Assembly (NCBI GenBank): GCA_013215775.1
Contig: JABSQO010000003.1
Location: 62,001 to 126,000 of the forward strand
DNA length: 64,000 nucleotides
From: Piscirickettsiaceae bacterium
Lineage (GTDB): Bacteria > Pseudomonadota > Gammaproteobacteria > Nitrosococcales > Methylophagaceae
Direction: 5' to 3'
Below, in pieces: positions 28,949 through 39,143 of this stretch. The position numbers and the translations under genes were made by a program. The number at the start of each line of letters is the position of its first letter. Positions within the stretch are counted from its first letter, which is position 1. The notes below the pieces were generated by a model, which made no database searches, was not told the origin of the DNA, and saw only the letters and a list, made by a program, of their open reading frames with translations.

Positions 28949-29907
28949 TAGACGGTCTCGTTTGCGGCCTGATCACCAACTGTGGTCAATACGCCAGCCG
29001 ATGTTAGCTTCATCTTATTTACGCCGGAATAAGCGAAGTACAAAACACCTGCCGATTCTGTGAGCGCCCAATTGCCAATGTTTAAAGCAGTGCCTGGAAT
29101 TCCTTGTATACCCTGTGGGCCAGTACCTCCGGCCATACGTTTGAACCATAGTTGTGAGCGCGTGCCCACAACTACTGTAGTTGTTGAAGTGGAGGCCGGC
29201 CCTCTTGCTATCCGAATCTCTATAGTTTGACCTGCTGTCAATGTGAAGGGCTCTTCGGCCAACTTGATTGTCCATTGAGGGGAAGATATGCCAGATGAAC
29301 GTATATAAGCATCGTCTTGAACCATCCCTGCCGCAACGCCATCAATGAATATCTCAAGTTGTGCCTGTGCTCTTTGCGCCACCACATCTTGTATAGTAAT
29401 AAAGCCACCAAGCGTATAACTACCCGCCTCAACTGCGGTAAATTTACCAGAGGCCCATGTAATATCACTTCCTGATTGGTCATCTTCTAGTGTCTGGAAC
29501 GGTAGGTTTGCGAACGTGGATGTAAGTGCAAATGTGGATGTACTAGACCGCTTCATGAAGGAGATGGAGCTATTGCTGCTTGAAATTATCTCGTCCAGCG
29601 ATTCTTTCGTCAGAGTGACCCGAATGGTATGTGTGCCCGCGCTCAGTGCTATGTTGCTCGCTGGGGAACCGTCATACGCCGTTCCATTCCACGACCATGT
29701 GTCATTGCGAGTGATTGTGTTGCCAGCGACAGCATAAGTTCCCACGCCCGCCACTTTGACAACCCCATCCGCATCCTCAATGACGTAGTAAACCAACGCC
29801 GCATCAGCAAAAGCCTCAGATACGGGTATTTTCTTTAGAGTTGCACCCTGCATGGTGACAACATTGCCCGTTCCAGTGCAGGTTTCTTCGACAAAATTAG
29901 CGAGCAT
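28948..29907 (-). CDS. Tail fibre protein with short collagen-like segment
   Basis: GGTGPQGIQGIPGTA within 319 aa. Confidence 0.65.
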   Translation of the reverse strand: MLANFVEETCTGTGNVVTMQGATLKKIPVSEAFADAALVYYVIEDADGVVKVAGVGTYAVAGNTITRNDTWSWNGTAYDGSPASNIALSAGTHTIRVTLTKESLDEIISSSNSSISFMKRSSTSTFALTSTFANLPFQTLEDDQSGSDITWASGKFTAVEAGSYTLGGFITIQDVVAQRAQAQLEIFIDGVAAGMVQDDAYIRSSGISSPQWTIKLAEEPFTLTAGQTIEIRIARGPASTSTTTVVVGTRSQLWFKRMAGGTGPQGIQGIPGTALNIGNWALTESAGVLYFAYSGVNKMKLTSAGVLTTVGDQAANETV

Positions 29908-29934
29908 CGTTAATCCTTAATGTTTTTACCATTA

Positions 29935-29952
29935 TAACTCAGTCGTGACTTA
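29935..29952 (-). promoter_or_regulatory. Operator-like site 7
   Basis: TAACTCAGTCGTGACTTA; minus strand TGGTAA-17-TATAAT. Confidence 0.8.
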
Positions 29953-31290
29953 CTTACCACGACCATAAAAAATATCACTTAGCCCGAACTCCACACAATC
30001 TCCATACGGCTTCTCTGCGTAATAAAAAATATCATCAATGTGTGGAAAACCGTCATTTATCAATCTATCGACAAACTCAACCGGAAGGCCGTCAAGACCT
30101 TTGCATCTGTAATTTGCCTGCATTGTTTCGCCAGTTATTGCGTCTATTTTCGTATTGCCACCTTCCGCGTAGTGAGCGACAGGCTCCATCGTCTTCATGT
30201 CTAACTCCGAACTGAAATACTCACCGGATGAGTAAATCTCGTAGTAGTCCGTAATCTCACCGCCTTGATATTTGACAGAAAACATCCTTCCGTTATCACC
30301 CCACGTAAGTCCAATGGCCAAATACTCGCCATCACCACATCGGTACATTCCGTAATCTCTATGAAGTTTTCTATCGCCTGGCGGCGCTCCAATCGAAAGA
30401 CTTCTTGCGGCGGACTCCGCGTCCTGACACATTGTCTCCAGCCTCTCTTTCGATAACTTATCTGGCACGCTTATTTGTGAGTTTATTCGATCAATAGCTT
30501 CATTGAGTTCTTCTAAGCTGTCGCTCTTGTTGCTTTTAAAACGACACCATTCATCTTCACTGTATGTATTCGCGTCGTGATGCTTTGCGAAGTCTAAAAA
30601 CTCTTCGTATGTGTCTCCCGCAATCTCTTCCCACAAGTAAAAGTTGAATACATTACTGTTAATCTTTGCCGCCATTGTTTCGTGGTAATGAGAAATGTCG
30701 TCCTTTAGCGAATTTGACTTGTTATAGTGGTCAACAAGGACAACATCGAAATCACCAGAGGCGTTCAACACGTCGCCATGAAGCACTTTTATCTTTGCTT
30801 TATCAAACGATTGTTTGGCAAATAACTCGATAACTCTGTCATCACTCTCCACAACCGTGACGCTTCTAACATTGGACTTTGTTGCAATTAGCAAAGGAAC
30901 GATGCCCAAACCAAGACCGCCAACTAAGACATCGCCCGTTGCGTCGAAATACTGACTGGCCAACTGCAAAACAGCGTGACGACCATTATTCATCCAGTGC
31001 TTTCCGTCAACCGTTAGTGACGTCGCAACGTCGTCTCTTTTTATTACAGCGCCATCAATTGAGCCGCTTGCGAATCGAATAGCATTAAGCTCGTGTTTTT
31101 TAACGTCACGTTTGGTGTTGATAATTACTTCGCCATCAACAATCAACGCCGCGTCTTCGCCTTCTATCCGCTTTGCTTGGTCTTTTGTGATTTCAACCGT
31201 TGTAACGTCACTACCAATGTACGGGTTGTCAGCACCGCTGAACACATACATGACATCACCACCCTCACCCATTACAGCAAAATGTCTCAT
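29950..31290 (-). CDS. Spermidine-synthase/methyltransferase-fold protein with extra C-terminal region
   Basis: VLVGGLGLGIVPLLIATKSNVRSVTVVESDDRVIELF and KVLHGDVLNASGDFDVVLVDHY. Confidence 0.7.
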   Translation of the reverse strand: MRHFAVMGEGGDVMYVFSGADNPYIGSDVTTVEITKDQAKRIEGEDAALIVDGEVIINTKRDVKKHELNAIRFASGSIDGAVIKRDDVATSLTVDGKHWMNNGRHAVLQLASQYFDATGDVLVGGLGLGIVPLLIATKSNVRSVTVVESDDRVIELFAKQSFDKAKIKVLHGDVLNASGDFDVVLVDHYNKSNSLKDDISHYHETMAAKINSNVFNFYLWEEIAGDTYEEFLDFAKHHDANTYSEDEWCRFKSNKSDSLEELNEAIDRINSQISVPDKLSKERLETMCQDAESAARSLSIGAPPGDRKLHRDYGMYRCGDGEYLAIGLTWGDNGRMFSVKYQGGEITDYYEIYSSGEYFSSELDMKTMEPVAHYAEGGNTKIDAITGETMQANYRCKGLDGLPVEFVDRLINDGFPHIDDIFYYAEKPYGDCVEFGLSDIFYGRGK

Positions 31291-31298
31291 ATCAGTCT

Positions 31299-32072
31299 CT
31301 AGTCGTAATACGCGCCGTCAATGACAGGTATAAAGCTATCCTGCCATGTGGCCGTCAAACTATTTAAAAAGCCAGTAAATCCACCTCTTATTACCGTAAC
31401 AATGTGTAGCTTGTCTGTGGTCGAATCCTTCATAAACGAGGCGTGGACGTACTCTCCCCAACCCGTGTCATCGTCGAAACGAGTACCACCAAGCGCTCTC
31501 GCTGGCACTGGGGACACGCTCATGACCGCCGGCTTTGTCATTCCAGTTATGTCCGCTATCTCTTGGCATAGTATGGTTCTCACAGGTGGCATGCCAGGTA
31601 TGTCGTAATTAGCAACGAACGGCATTACACCTATCGCGGCTGGTTTTTTTGCGTCGGCGGTTGAGTATGTAATCTGACCAGTCTGACTGTACAAAGTAAG
31701 CCCGTAAGCGCCTGCACCTACCACATACGGTCTTTGTACGAACATGTATATTTCGTATGTCGTGCTTGAATGCTGTGGAGCAATCAACTCCGCGTGCCAA
31801 AACCCACCCGACTTACTCAAGCCACTTAAACTAGCACCCGTCGTAGTTGTGTTTATCACCGTCTTCAGCGTCGGATCTACAGTAGCGTTTAGAGCGGGCG
31901 CTGTTACAAACACCATTGGCATTGCCTCTGTGTCGCTTATACCAAGATTTAAGTCCTTTACTTCATATATCGTCAGTGAGCCAGATATTTTCCCGTAAAA
32001 GTATGGCTGCAAATAATCCGAAGACATGACTGTATTGCCTATGCCGTTTGAAAACAGAACTCCATAGCTCAT
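31299..32072 (-). CDS. Hypothetical virion protein
   Basis: 257-aa ORF downstream of tail-tip gene; begins MSYGVLFSNG, similar to start of next ORF (MSYGFEVFDDSG). Confidence 0.55.
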   Translation of the reverse strand: MSYGVLFSNGIGNTVMSSDYLQPYFYGKISGSLTIYEVKDLNLGISDTEAMPMVFVTAPALNATVDPTLKTVINTTTTGASLSGLSKSGGFWHAELIAPQHSSTTYEIYMFVQRPYVVGAGAYGLTLYSQTGQITYSTADAKKPAAIGVMPFVANYDIPGMPPVRTILCQEIADITGMTKPAVMSVSPVPARALGGTRFDDDTGWGEYVHASFMKDSTTDKLHIVTVIRGGFTGFLNSLTATWQDSFIPVIDGAYYD

Positions 32073-32073
32073 A

Positions 32074-32373
32074 TCAGCCTCCGTGAAATACTAATATGTT
32101 AGCGCTGTCGTATAGCCAATCTGTCGTTCCAACCTGCCAGCTCCACGAGAGAACACTCCCGCTCACCGTCACAATAAGTCTCGACGTTGTTAAATCCGCC
32201 ATCTCTATTGGTGACGTCGGCACAACAACCCCTTTAATATTGCTCAGGTTGTATGTTGTTGACCCACTTTCGCCTCCGAGTACCGGTATTACATCTAGCG
32301 GCAAAAACGCTATAGTGTTGCTATCCAAAATAACGACACCTGAATCGTCAAACACCTCAAAACCATAACTCAC
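32074..32373 (-). CDS. Hypothetical virion protein
   Basis: 99-aa ORF; MSYGFEVFDDSGVVILDS N-terminus shared in style with 31299..32072. Confidence 0.55.
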   Translation of the reverse strand: MSYGFEVFDDSGVVILDSNTIAFLPLDVIPVLGGESGSTTYNLSNIKGVVVPTSPIEMADLTTSRLIVTVSGSVLSWSWQVGTTDWLYDSANILVFHGG

Positions 32374-35300
32374 GCCGCCAAGTCTCCCATCTTGACTCTC
32401 AACAAGCCCGAAGAATCGAAAACCTTAATCACATTGTTTTTGATTTCAAGTCGCGCTCCAGACGATCCAGACTTCACGTCGATAGTTCCTCTAAATACCG
32501 CGCTGTTCAGCTCCATATTGCCGTTTTTATCCAACTTCCAGCCCGCTGTGCCTGCCGAGTAAGCCGCTGACTGAATCACGTCACCAATTTTGGCGTTTGT
32601 AATTGCAGCGTTGGCTATGTGCGCGGTTTGAATTGCCACGCCAGCAATGTAGGTCGAGATGTTGACCGAAGTAATTTGATCCAGCGTTGCAAATGCCGTT
32701 TGGCCAGTTATACCGGCAGCGACGTTTGAGCCCGTAACGTCCGCATTTTCCGCGATAGTACCTAACTTATCACCCTCAGTAGTGTTGATGTCAGCAATAG
32801 AGGTTGGCAGCCCTGTAAGCTCATCGTACGCACCCACGCCGCCACCGCCAACTCCCGCTGGCAACGCGTACGATGACGGGTTGTTTAAAGAGCCAATTTG
32901 CTCCTCAATCATTAGCCCGTCGAAAAACATATCCACACCCACGCCGCCGTCGTTATCCACCCTCATTATCATTGACGTTGAGTCGTCCGACGTTAGGTCT
33001 ACCGTCCCAAACACTCGAACCCAAGTGTCTGAAATAGCAGGCGATGTAAATGAAAGGCTGTAGTGCACTCCTGAGTCGGCAGTTCTCACATACAACTCAC
33101 CATCCTTGGATATTGCCGACGCTCTAACCATTGCGCTGACAATCCACTTCTTATTTGGCGACATCTTAATGTTGTAGTCTGTCGAGTTGGCGCCCAGATA
33201 CACATAAGCGTCGGCGCCTGTTGCTGCTATTTTCAATGACTGTGAGCCAAAGTACGCAACCACAGCGTCAACCGTAGGCGTACCCGTTGCACTAACAGAT
33301 CCAAGCGTCGGAAGAGTGCTTTCAAGAACAGCATACTCAGCACTGACTATGTTGACGCCAGAACCCGCTAGGTTGTCCGTTGTTACATCCGCGTTGTCCG
33401 CTGGTATCCCTGCGCCCGATACCTCAGACCATTGTTGAGCGCCATTGCTGATCGCATCCGCATACGTCCCGCCTGAAGACAATACAATGTTGCCCGCGCC
33501 ATCTCTGATTGTAATTGATGAGAACTGCGCTGTACCTGCTTTATCTATTTTCCAACCCTGTGTGGGTGAGAATGTCGTGCTTTGAATTATGTTACCGATT
33601 TTCGCATTGGTAATCGAAGCGTCCTCGATAAATGCCTGGCTCATAAACACCTGGCCGCCCGACACAATAAATGGCGCGGTCGCCGCTTCCAATCCCGCCA
33701 CATCTGAAGGAATGATTGAGAAGGTATCCGCCTTCATTATAATCTGAGAGGTCGTCGCTCCTGAATTGCCCGTTCCTTGATCTACAGATATGCCCATGCC
33801 AGCAATGTACGGCTGGCCATCTGAACTTCTCGTCTCAACTTTAACAGTCCACTCATTCTCAAGCGCATCAATCTCGCCCTCAAGAACGGCAGCCAAGTGA
33901 CTTCTTGTAATGGAGTCCGTCAACTGCGAGGCTATTACACCCGAATTTGTCGCCGTGATAGCACTCTCGCCAGATAGCGTCATGCCATCCTCACCCCACA
34001 CGTCATACGCCCCAGTAACGACATTCCAGTCCTCGTCTGGCGCCACTGTAAACGTGTGACCTGGGTTTGGACCACTGTAGATGAGGTTCAAAGCGGATGG
34101 TGTAAATTCAGGGGTTTCAGATGCCCATATTTTATACCCCGCCAAGTCACCCTCTGTTTTTCTGTCGAAGTTGACTGATATTTGATCGCCGTTCGTGCTC
34201 AAAGTGACATTTGCTGGTGCAGTTGCTATTTGAGAATTGGTCGCTATCACAGACACGTCAGCGCCCACAGAGCTGTTAATTAGTCTTGGTTTAACAGTGA
34301 GCGTAATTGCTCTATTTATATTATTGTCGTTTACGGCGTCTGAGATGCTGTACGTGTACTCGGTACCTCTTACTGATACGGCGCGAGACAGTACCGCGTT
34401 TGCCTTAATCTCTACAATATAGTCACTAGCCTCCGCAAGTGCGTTCCATTTTATCGTCACTGACGATCCCGAAAATGCACCGACAATGACTAGGCCCGAA
34501 ACCTGACCTGGCACTGGCGCTGTGCTACCTCCTGCGGCGTTCCAATCGCCGTTTAGACCATCTGCGTTTATGGTTCTTACCCAGTAGAACACAGGCACAC
34601 CCATTGGCGCGCTTGTGTCCGTATAGGTTATTCCCGTTACCGCATTGATTTGAGATGCTGTCAGCACATCGTCCGTAGTTGAACGCCAAATCTCTATCTG
34701 AGAAAAGGTCTCTGTTGGATTTACCCAACTCAACACATACGAACTCTCAACCGTTGTCACATTTAAAGTTGTTGGTGTTCCCGTCTCTGGTCTGGCTGTC
34801 GCCGTGTGACTTAAAATTACCGCCGATACAAATGAAGCCTTTTGATTAATAATGTCACGCGCAATGATCTTAAAGTTTACCGTGTCGCCAACGCTCAAAC
34901 TTGTGTATGAAAACTGAAGTTCTTGGGAGCCAACATTTCCAACCCTTTCGTATTCACCGCCGTTCTTTGCCGCGTATATGTCTGCACCACCGTACATGCC
35001 GGTTAGTGGCAATTCCCAACCCAAATCAGCAACGGGACTGTATGTCGAGCCCGACTTCAGCCACGTTTCGTCAACAATTGGGTTTCTAACATGACTTATC
35101 GAAACTCTCGACTCGATAACGGGATTTACAACGGTATTTGTTAAGTCATAAACCTCGTCCTTGTACTCAATCGCTTTGATGCTTCTTGTGTACTCATTAG
35201 AGCCTGACACGGCCAGAACTCTAAATGGCTTTTTAACCTTTGTAACATCGCCAAGCATCCACTTAGCAAACTGTGGCAGTGCGGCCGGCATAACAGCATC

Positions 35301-37742
35301 GACGGTCACTTCAGTATGTGTGCCAACTCCAGTTGTTACATTTCTTTCCTCTATCACGTCGGTGTCGTACAGAACATACGAATGACCACTGATTACAGCG
35401 GAGGCGTCATCAAGCTCAACACCAAAGCCACCAATGCCATCGTTGACGAATCTCGCTATTCTATAATCAATGCCATTTATAATTACTCTTTTAGAGTTGG
35501 TACTGCCGTCATAGCCAGTTAGCCATGCTATATTTGAAACCACGCCCGATACGGTTGACGCAAATCTCTGAACGCTGTCGAACGCGGCTAGAATTTTGTA
35601 CGAAATGCCTGCTGAAATCGTCACCTCTCTATCTAGCTTAATCACCGACACGGTGCTTCCGATCTCCGCTCTACCGCCCTCTGACCAGTTAGGTAACTCG
35701 TGCTGAATCAAAATCTGACTACCTACGGTGCACGCTATCGCCTCAATGGACGCCTCAAACTCGACCGTTTGCGTGATGTGCTTGTTCAGATTTAGATGAA
35801 AAATTGCCTCTTTTATTGCCTGGCTAGATCTCGTAATTCCAAAAAGCGTAATTCTTGCAGTTCTTACAGGCTCGTTAGGACCAACAGAGGGATCTCTCAC
35901 TTTCATTATCTGCCGCGCGTAGCCAGCATCCTTATTCCAGTAAGTGACTTCTATTTCATTTGATCTTTCCGATTGTGGCAGCCAGGTTACATTTAAAGAC
36001 TTTTCGACAATGTTTGAAGAGTTGAACATCATCACTGGCGTGTCTGCTCTCTCGATTGCAACGGTGTATCGTGTGCCCACATTTACAATCTGTGCGTGAC
36101 CCGCTCTAAAGACGTACTGGATTGAATCCCAAACATTACTCTGCGTATCAAACACGCCATCAAATCTCAAATCAGACGACTCACAAAAATCAGCCCAATC
36201 TTGCCACTGGTTTATGTCTATTCTCGATTCGCTAATTCGCCCGCCATAGCGCGTATTGGTGATAATGTCGTAAGCAACCCACGCAGGGTTGGATGACGCC
36301 TCAATTGACCACACAACCACGTTACCCACGATTCTTCTAACCTTCACGTACTTGCCACCGTGCAGGAACGTGACGTTTGGAACCGACGTCAATTGATCAG
36401 ATAGTGTTACTTTTATGGCCTGTAGAGCCGTGTGTCTGTATGCCACATCATCGGTGACGATCTCGTTTATCTCACCCCAACTTACATTTTCGACAATTTT
36501 TACATCTTCATCTTCCGCAATTGGTCTTCTTACGCTAACCTCGTAAAAACCTTCCGGTAATAACGGCGAAAGAAACGATTTTCTTTTAGCTGCCCTACCT
36601 TTTCCTGTTATTTTAGTTACCGTTGAGTAGACGGGCTGACGAACAACGCTGCCAACAATCGTGCCGATGTAGTCATCGACAATCAAATCTTCACTTAATG
36701 AAGTTCCCGCTCTCAACGACCCCTGCTCGACGTCCGTATCGGAGTAATAGTAGGTTATGGTGTCGCTAACGACATTTGACGTATCAACCATGTCAATCCA
36801 CGTTGCGTCGCCAACCTTTCTATACCTAATCTCCAGACCAACTGTTCTCGCATCCGTACCACCCTCGTCGTTGTACAGAGCTAGGCCATTTGGCGCTATA
36901 ATGTCGATCCTTATCTTATCAACCTCTTTTGAGGTCGTGTACAGCGAAGGCGTCGTTGTTAGGTTTAAATTTCTGCTTACTGGAACAATGCTGTCGTCAA
37001 ACCAACCTATCGGAGACTGTGTGGCGCTGCCCGATCTAAACTTGGTCTCAACGCCAGAAAACGTGCTGATGTCTTGGTTGTTTAGCTTTATGTCCGATAT
37101 TCCAGCAATAACACCCTCGCCGGCATTAAACAGCATGTACAAAATCTGAGTGTCACCAACATTCTCAACGTATGCGCCAATTCTGTTGCCACCAATTCTG
37201 TGTCTTCCATATACAAGAGGTACAGCTATGTCCTCTGACGATGTATTTTTTGCCCCGTCAATGCCGTAGGTTTTGCTTTCGTCCAATCCCTCGTTATAGT
37301 TTGATTTCGACGGTATAGCCGAGCTTGGTGGCAACAATGCGTTGACCAGCATATTGCCGACCATCGAAATACCAACCGTGTATAGGCTACCCAGAGTCAG
37401 CGTTCCAATACCCAAAGATATTCCCGCGCCAGGCAACATGGCAGCCAACTGAGGCGCGAATACCGCTACCGCAATTAAAGCCACCATTCTAAAGATGTTT
37501 TTACTCTTACCACCTTGGGGAACAGGACAAACAACCACGCTGTCGCCCTTCTCAAGAATGACATCAAACATATCTTCTTCTGGAATTATTTTGCCGTTTA
37601 CGGACAGCACAAATGACATCAACAAGACGGGCACGAGACTGCCTGCTGGAATCCCCTCACTCCATTCTGGGGTCGAGCGAACGCAGTCCATAGGGTCAAA
37701 TGGATTGTTAATTACCGTTACTAGAAGATTACTCTCCGACAT
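32370..37742 (-). CDS. Tail-tip / central fibre protein (lambda J-like)
   Basis: 1790 aa; GYDLSEDIAVPLVYGRHRIGG-type start region, fibronectin-III-like segments, position after NlpC/P60 and L-like genes. Confidence 0.85.
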   Translation of the reverse strand: MSESNLLVTVINNPFDPMDCVRSTPEWSEGIPAGSLVPVLLMSFVLSVNGKIIPEEDMFDVILEKGDSVVVCPVPQGGKSKNIFRMVALIAVAVFAPQLAAMLPGAGISLGIGTLTLGSLYTVGISMVGNMLVNALLPPSSAIPSKSNYNEGLDESKTYGIDGAKNTSSEDIAVPLVYGRHRIGGNRIGAYVENVGDTQILYMLFNAGEGVIAGISDIKLNNQDISTFSGVETKFRSGSATQSPIGWFDDSIVPVSRNLNLTTTPSLYTTSKEVDKIRIDIIAPNGLALYNDEGGTDARTVGLEIRYRKVGDATWIDMVDTSNVVSDTITYYYSDTDVEQGSLRAGTSLSEDLIVDDYIGTIVGSVVRQPVYSTVTKITGKGRAAKRKSFLSPLLPEGFYEVSVRRPIAEDEDVKIVENVSWGEINEIVTDDVAYRHTALQAIKVTLSDQLTSVPNVTFLHGGKYVKVRRIVGNVVVWSIEASSNPAWVAYDIITNTRYGGRISESRIDINQWQDWADFCESSDLRFDGVFDTQSNVWDSIQYVFRAGHAQIVNVGTRYTVAIERADTPVMMFNSSNIVEKSLNVTWLPQSERSNEIEVTYWNKDAGYARQIMKVRDPSVGPNEPVRTARITLFGITRSSQAIKEAIFHLNLNKHITQTVEFEASIEAIACTVGSQILIQHELPNWSEGGRAEIGSTVSVIKLDREVTISAGISYKILAAFDSVQRFASTVSGVVSNIAWLTGYDGSTNSKRVIINGIDYRIARFVNDGIGGFGVELDDASAVISGHSYVLYDTDVIEERNVTTGVGTHTEVTVDAVMPAALPQFAKWMLGDVTKVKKPFRVLAVSGSNEYTRSIKAIEYKDEVYDLTNTVVNPVIESRVSISHVRNPIVDETWLKSGSTYSPVADLGWELPLTGMYGGADIYAAKNGGEYERVGNVGSQELQFSYTSLSVGDTVNFKIIARDIINQKASFVSAVILSHTATARPETGTPTTLNVTTVESSYVLSWVNPTETFSQIEIWRSTTDDVLTASQINAVTGITYTDTSAPMGVPVFYWVRTINADGLNGDWNAAGGSTAPVPGQVSGLVIVGAFSGSSVTIKWNALAEASDYIVEIKANAVLSRAVSVRGTEYTYSISDAVNDNNINRAITLTVKPRLINSSVGADVSVIATNSQIATAPANVTLSTNGDQISVNFDRKTEGDLAGYKIWASETPEFTPSALNLIYSGPNPGHTFTVAPDEDWNVVTGAYDVWGEDGMTLSGESAITATNSGVIASQLTDSITRSHLAAVLEGEIDALENEWTVKVETRSSDGQPYIAGMGISVDQGTGNSGATTSQIIMKADTFSIIPSDVAGLEAATAPFIVSGGQVFMSQAFIEDASITNAKIGNIIQSTTFSPTQGWKIDKAGTAQFSSITIRDGAGNIVLSSGGTYADAISNGAQQWSEVSGAGIPADNADVTTDNLAGSGVNIVSAEYAVLESTLPTLGSVSATGTPTVDAVVAYFGSQSLKIAATGADAYVYLGANSTDYNIKMSPNKKWIVSAMVRASAISKDGELYVRTADSGVHYSLSFTSPAISDTWVRVFGTVDLTSDDSTSMIMRVDNDGGVGVDMFFDGLMIEEQIGSLNNPSSYALPAGVGGGGVGAYDELTGLPTSIADINTTEGDKLGTIAENADVTGSNVAAGITGQTAFATLDQITSVNISTYIAGVAIQTAHIANAAITNAKIGDVIQSAAYSAGTAGWKLDKNGNMELNSAVFRGTIDVKSGSSGARLEIKNNVIKVFDSSGLLRVKMGDLAA

Positions 37743-38106
37743 ATTTGTATATTCCCATTAGTCTGTTTTGCCAGCCGTTGTCGCTTAATCTCTCTACAAT
37801 CACGCCGCCTGTGTGCTGCCATGTGTGAACAAATTTGTCGCCGCCAATGCAGTAGCCCACATGAATGTTGCCTGGCACTCTGAACAAGAACGCGACACCT
37901 TCCTTCGCCTCGCACTTTTCCCAAAGGCGCAACTCACCCATAAAGATCGCTGTTATTTTTGCCCCGTCCTCTGGACTTGCGTAGTCAGGAATTTCAATAC
38001 CGTCTCTACGCATCAGCTCCATTAGAAGTCCGTAGCAGTCGTACTCATCATCACCGCGACCGCCGTACTCGAACGGCACACCTATAAGATCAACGTAATC
38101 AGCCAT
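37729..38106 (-). CDS. NlpC/P60 tail peptidase (lambda K-like)
   Basis: YDCYGLLMELMRRDGIEIPDY, HVGYCIGGDKFVHT. Confidence 0.85.
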   Translation of the reverse strand: MADYVDLIGVPFEYGGRGDDEYDCYGLLMELMRRDGIEIPDYASPEDGAKITAIFMGELRLWEKCEAKEGVAFLFRVPGNIHVGYCIGGDKFVHTWQHTGGVIVERLSDNGWQNRLMGIYKYVGE

Positions 38107-38726
38107 TAGGACAGGTTGTTAATTGATGGAAAACCGCCGAAATTAAGAGCGTTTTCGTGAACACCACAACCATTCGGACCCTGTAGCGTAAAGTCACAAG
38201 ATGACATGGCTCCCGCGTAACCACATTCGACACTTTTATATGCCCAAGGGCATCTGTCTCTCAACTGTCTGCGTCTTGGAAAGTTTAAAAGCAGGTGAAG
38301 CTCAGAACTTAGCGTCCACTTGACTACAAAGTCGTTTACGCTCGTATCTCTAACGGAAAATGTCTCTACCATCTCTGGCGGCAGTGATGAGTCTGCCGTA
38401 CTGACGACCATCACCCTCACCTCGAAGCCGACACCTCCGCCATACTCGTTCATGCGTTGTTTCACTGCGCCTGATATGTCTTGTATCGTTACGGTTACGT
38501 TTGGCTCTTGACCCGCCTCCGTGCCTAGCTCGATCTCAAAGGGAAATGCAACATAGGTGTTTCCGTCATAGTCAAAGTCTTCTGGGTTGTTCACCAGATA
38601 AAGCGTCTCGACAAACACGCCAAGCGACGTCTTAACGTCAATCTCAAGGCACACCAAAAAGGGAAACTCGGAATCAATTCGATTCTTCTCTTCAACGGTT
38701 GCTACTGATAAATGATTGTTTTCCAT
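38106..38726 (-). CDS. Tail-tip protein, lambda L-like
   Basis: C-terminal Cys pattern RDRCPWAYKSVECGYAGAMSSCDFTLQGPNGCGVH. Confidence 0.75.
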   Translation of the reverse strand: MENNHLSVATVEEKNRIDSEFPFLVCLEIDVKTSLGVFVETLYLVNNPEDFDYDGNTYVAFPFEIELGTEAGQEPNVTVTIQDISGAVKQRMNEYGGGVGFEVRVMVVSTADSSLPPEMVETFSVRDTSVNDFVVKWTLSSELHLLLNFPRRRQLRDRCPWAYKSVECGYAGAMSSCDFTLQGPNGCGVHENALNFGGFPSINNLS

Positions 38727-38759
38727 GTTTCTCGCCAGTTATGTGATGGTCAATTATAC

Positions 38760-38777
38760 TAAGTCACGAGTGACTTA
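38760..38777 (-). promoter_or_regulatory. Operator-like site 8
   Basis: TAAGTCACGAGTGACTTA perfect arms; minus strand TTGATA-17-TATAAT. Confidence 0.85.
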
Positions 38778-39143
38778 TCAAACCTCCTTCAATTTAACAC
38801 CCGCAACGTCCCAGCGATGATTTCCGCCAAAACCCTTGTAAACAAACTTCATCTTGTCTTCAAAACGAACGGTAATTTCGGCACCCGACGTTGGCATAGT
38901 CCATGTAAACGATACAGATCCACCTTTTTTGGTATCCCAAAATGCCTCAAGAAGCTGTCTATCCGCCTCGCTTATGTCAGTGAACTTGGTCGTGTAGGTT
39001 CGTCTAGGTCTGCGCGTGTATCGCGGACGTGTGTCCGAGTACCCACCATCCTGCTTTACCTTTATTGCTGGATCATCTTGCTCTATAGAGAACCCCTTTG
39101 AGTCCTCCTTCGCAATCATACCAACCGGTGGGAAATCACTCAT
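38778..39143 (-). CDS. Tail-tip protein, lambda M-like
   Basis: Position between tape measure and L-like; paralogous to C-terminus of 15262..16365. Confidence 0.7.
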   Translation of the reverse strand: MSDFPPVGMIAKEDSKGFSIEQDDPAIKVKQDGGYSDTRPRYTRRPRRTYTTKFTDISEADRQLLEAFWDTKKGGSVSFTWTMPTSGAEITVRFEDKMKFVYKGFGGNHRWDVAGVKLKEV

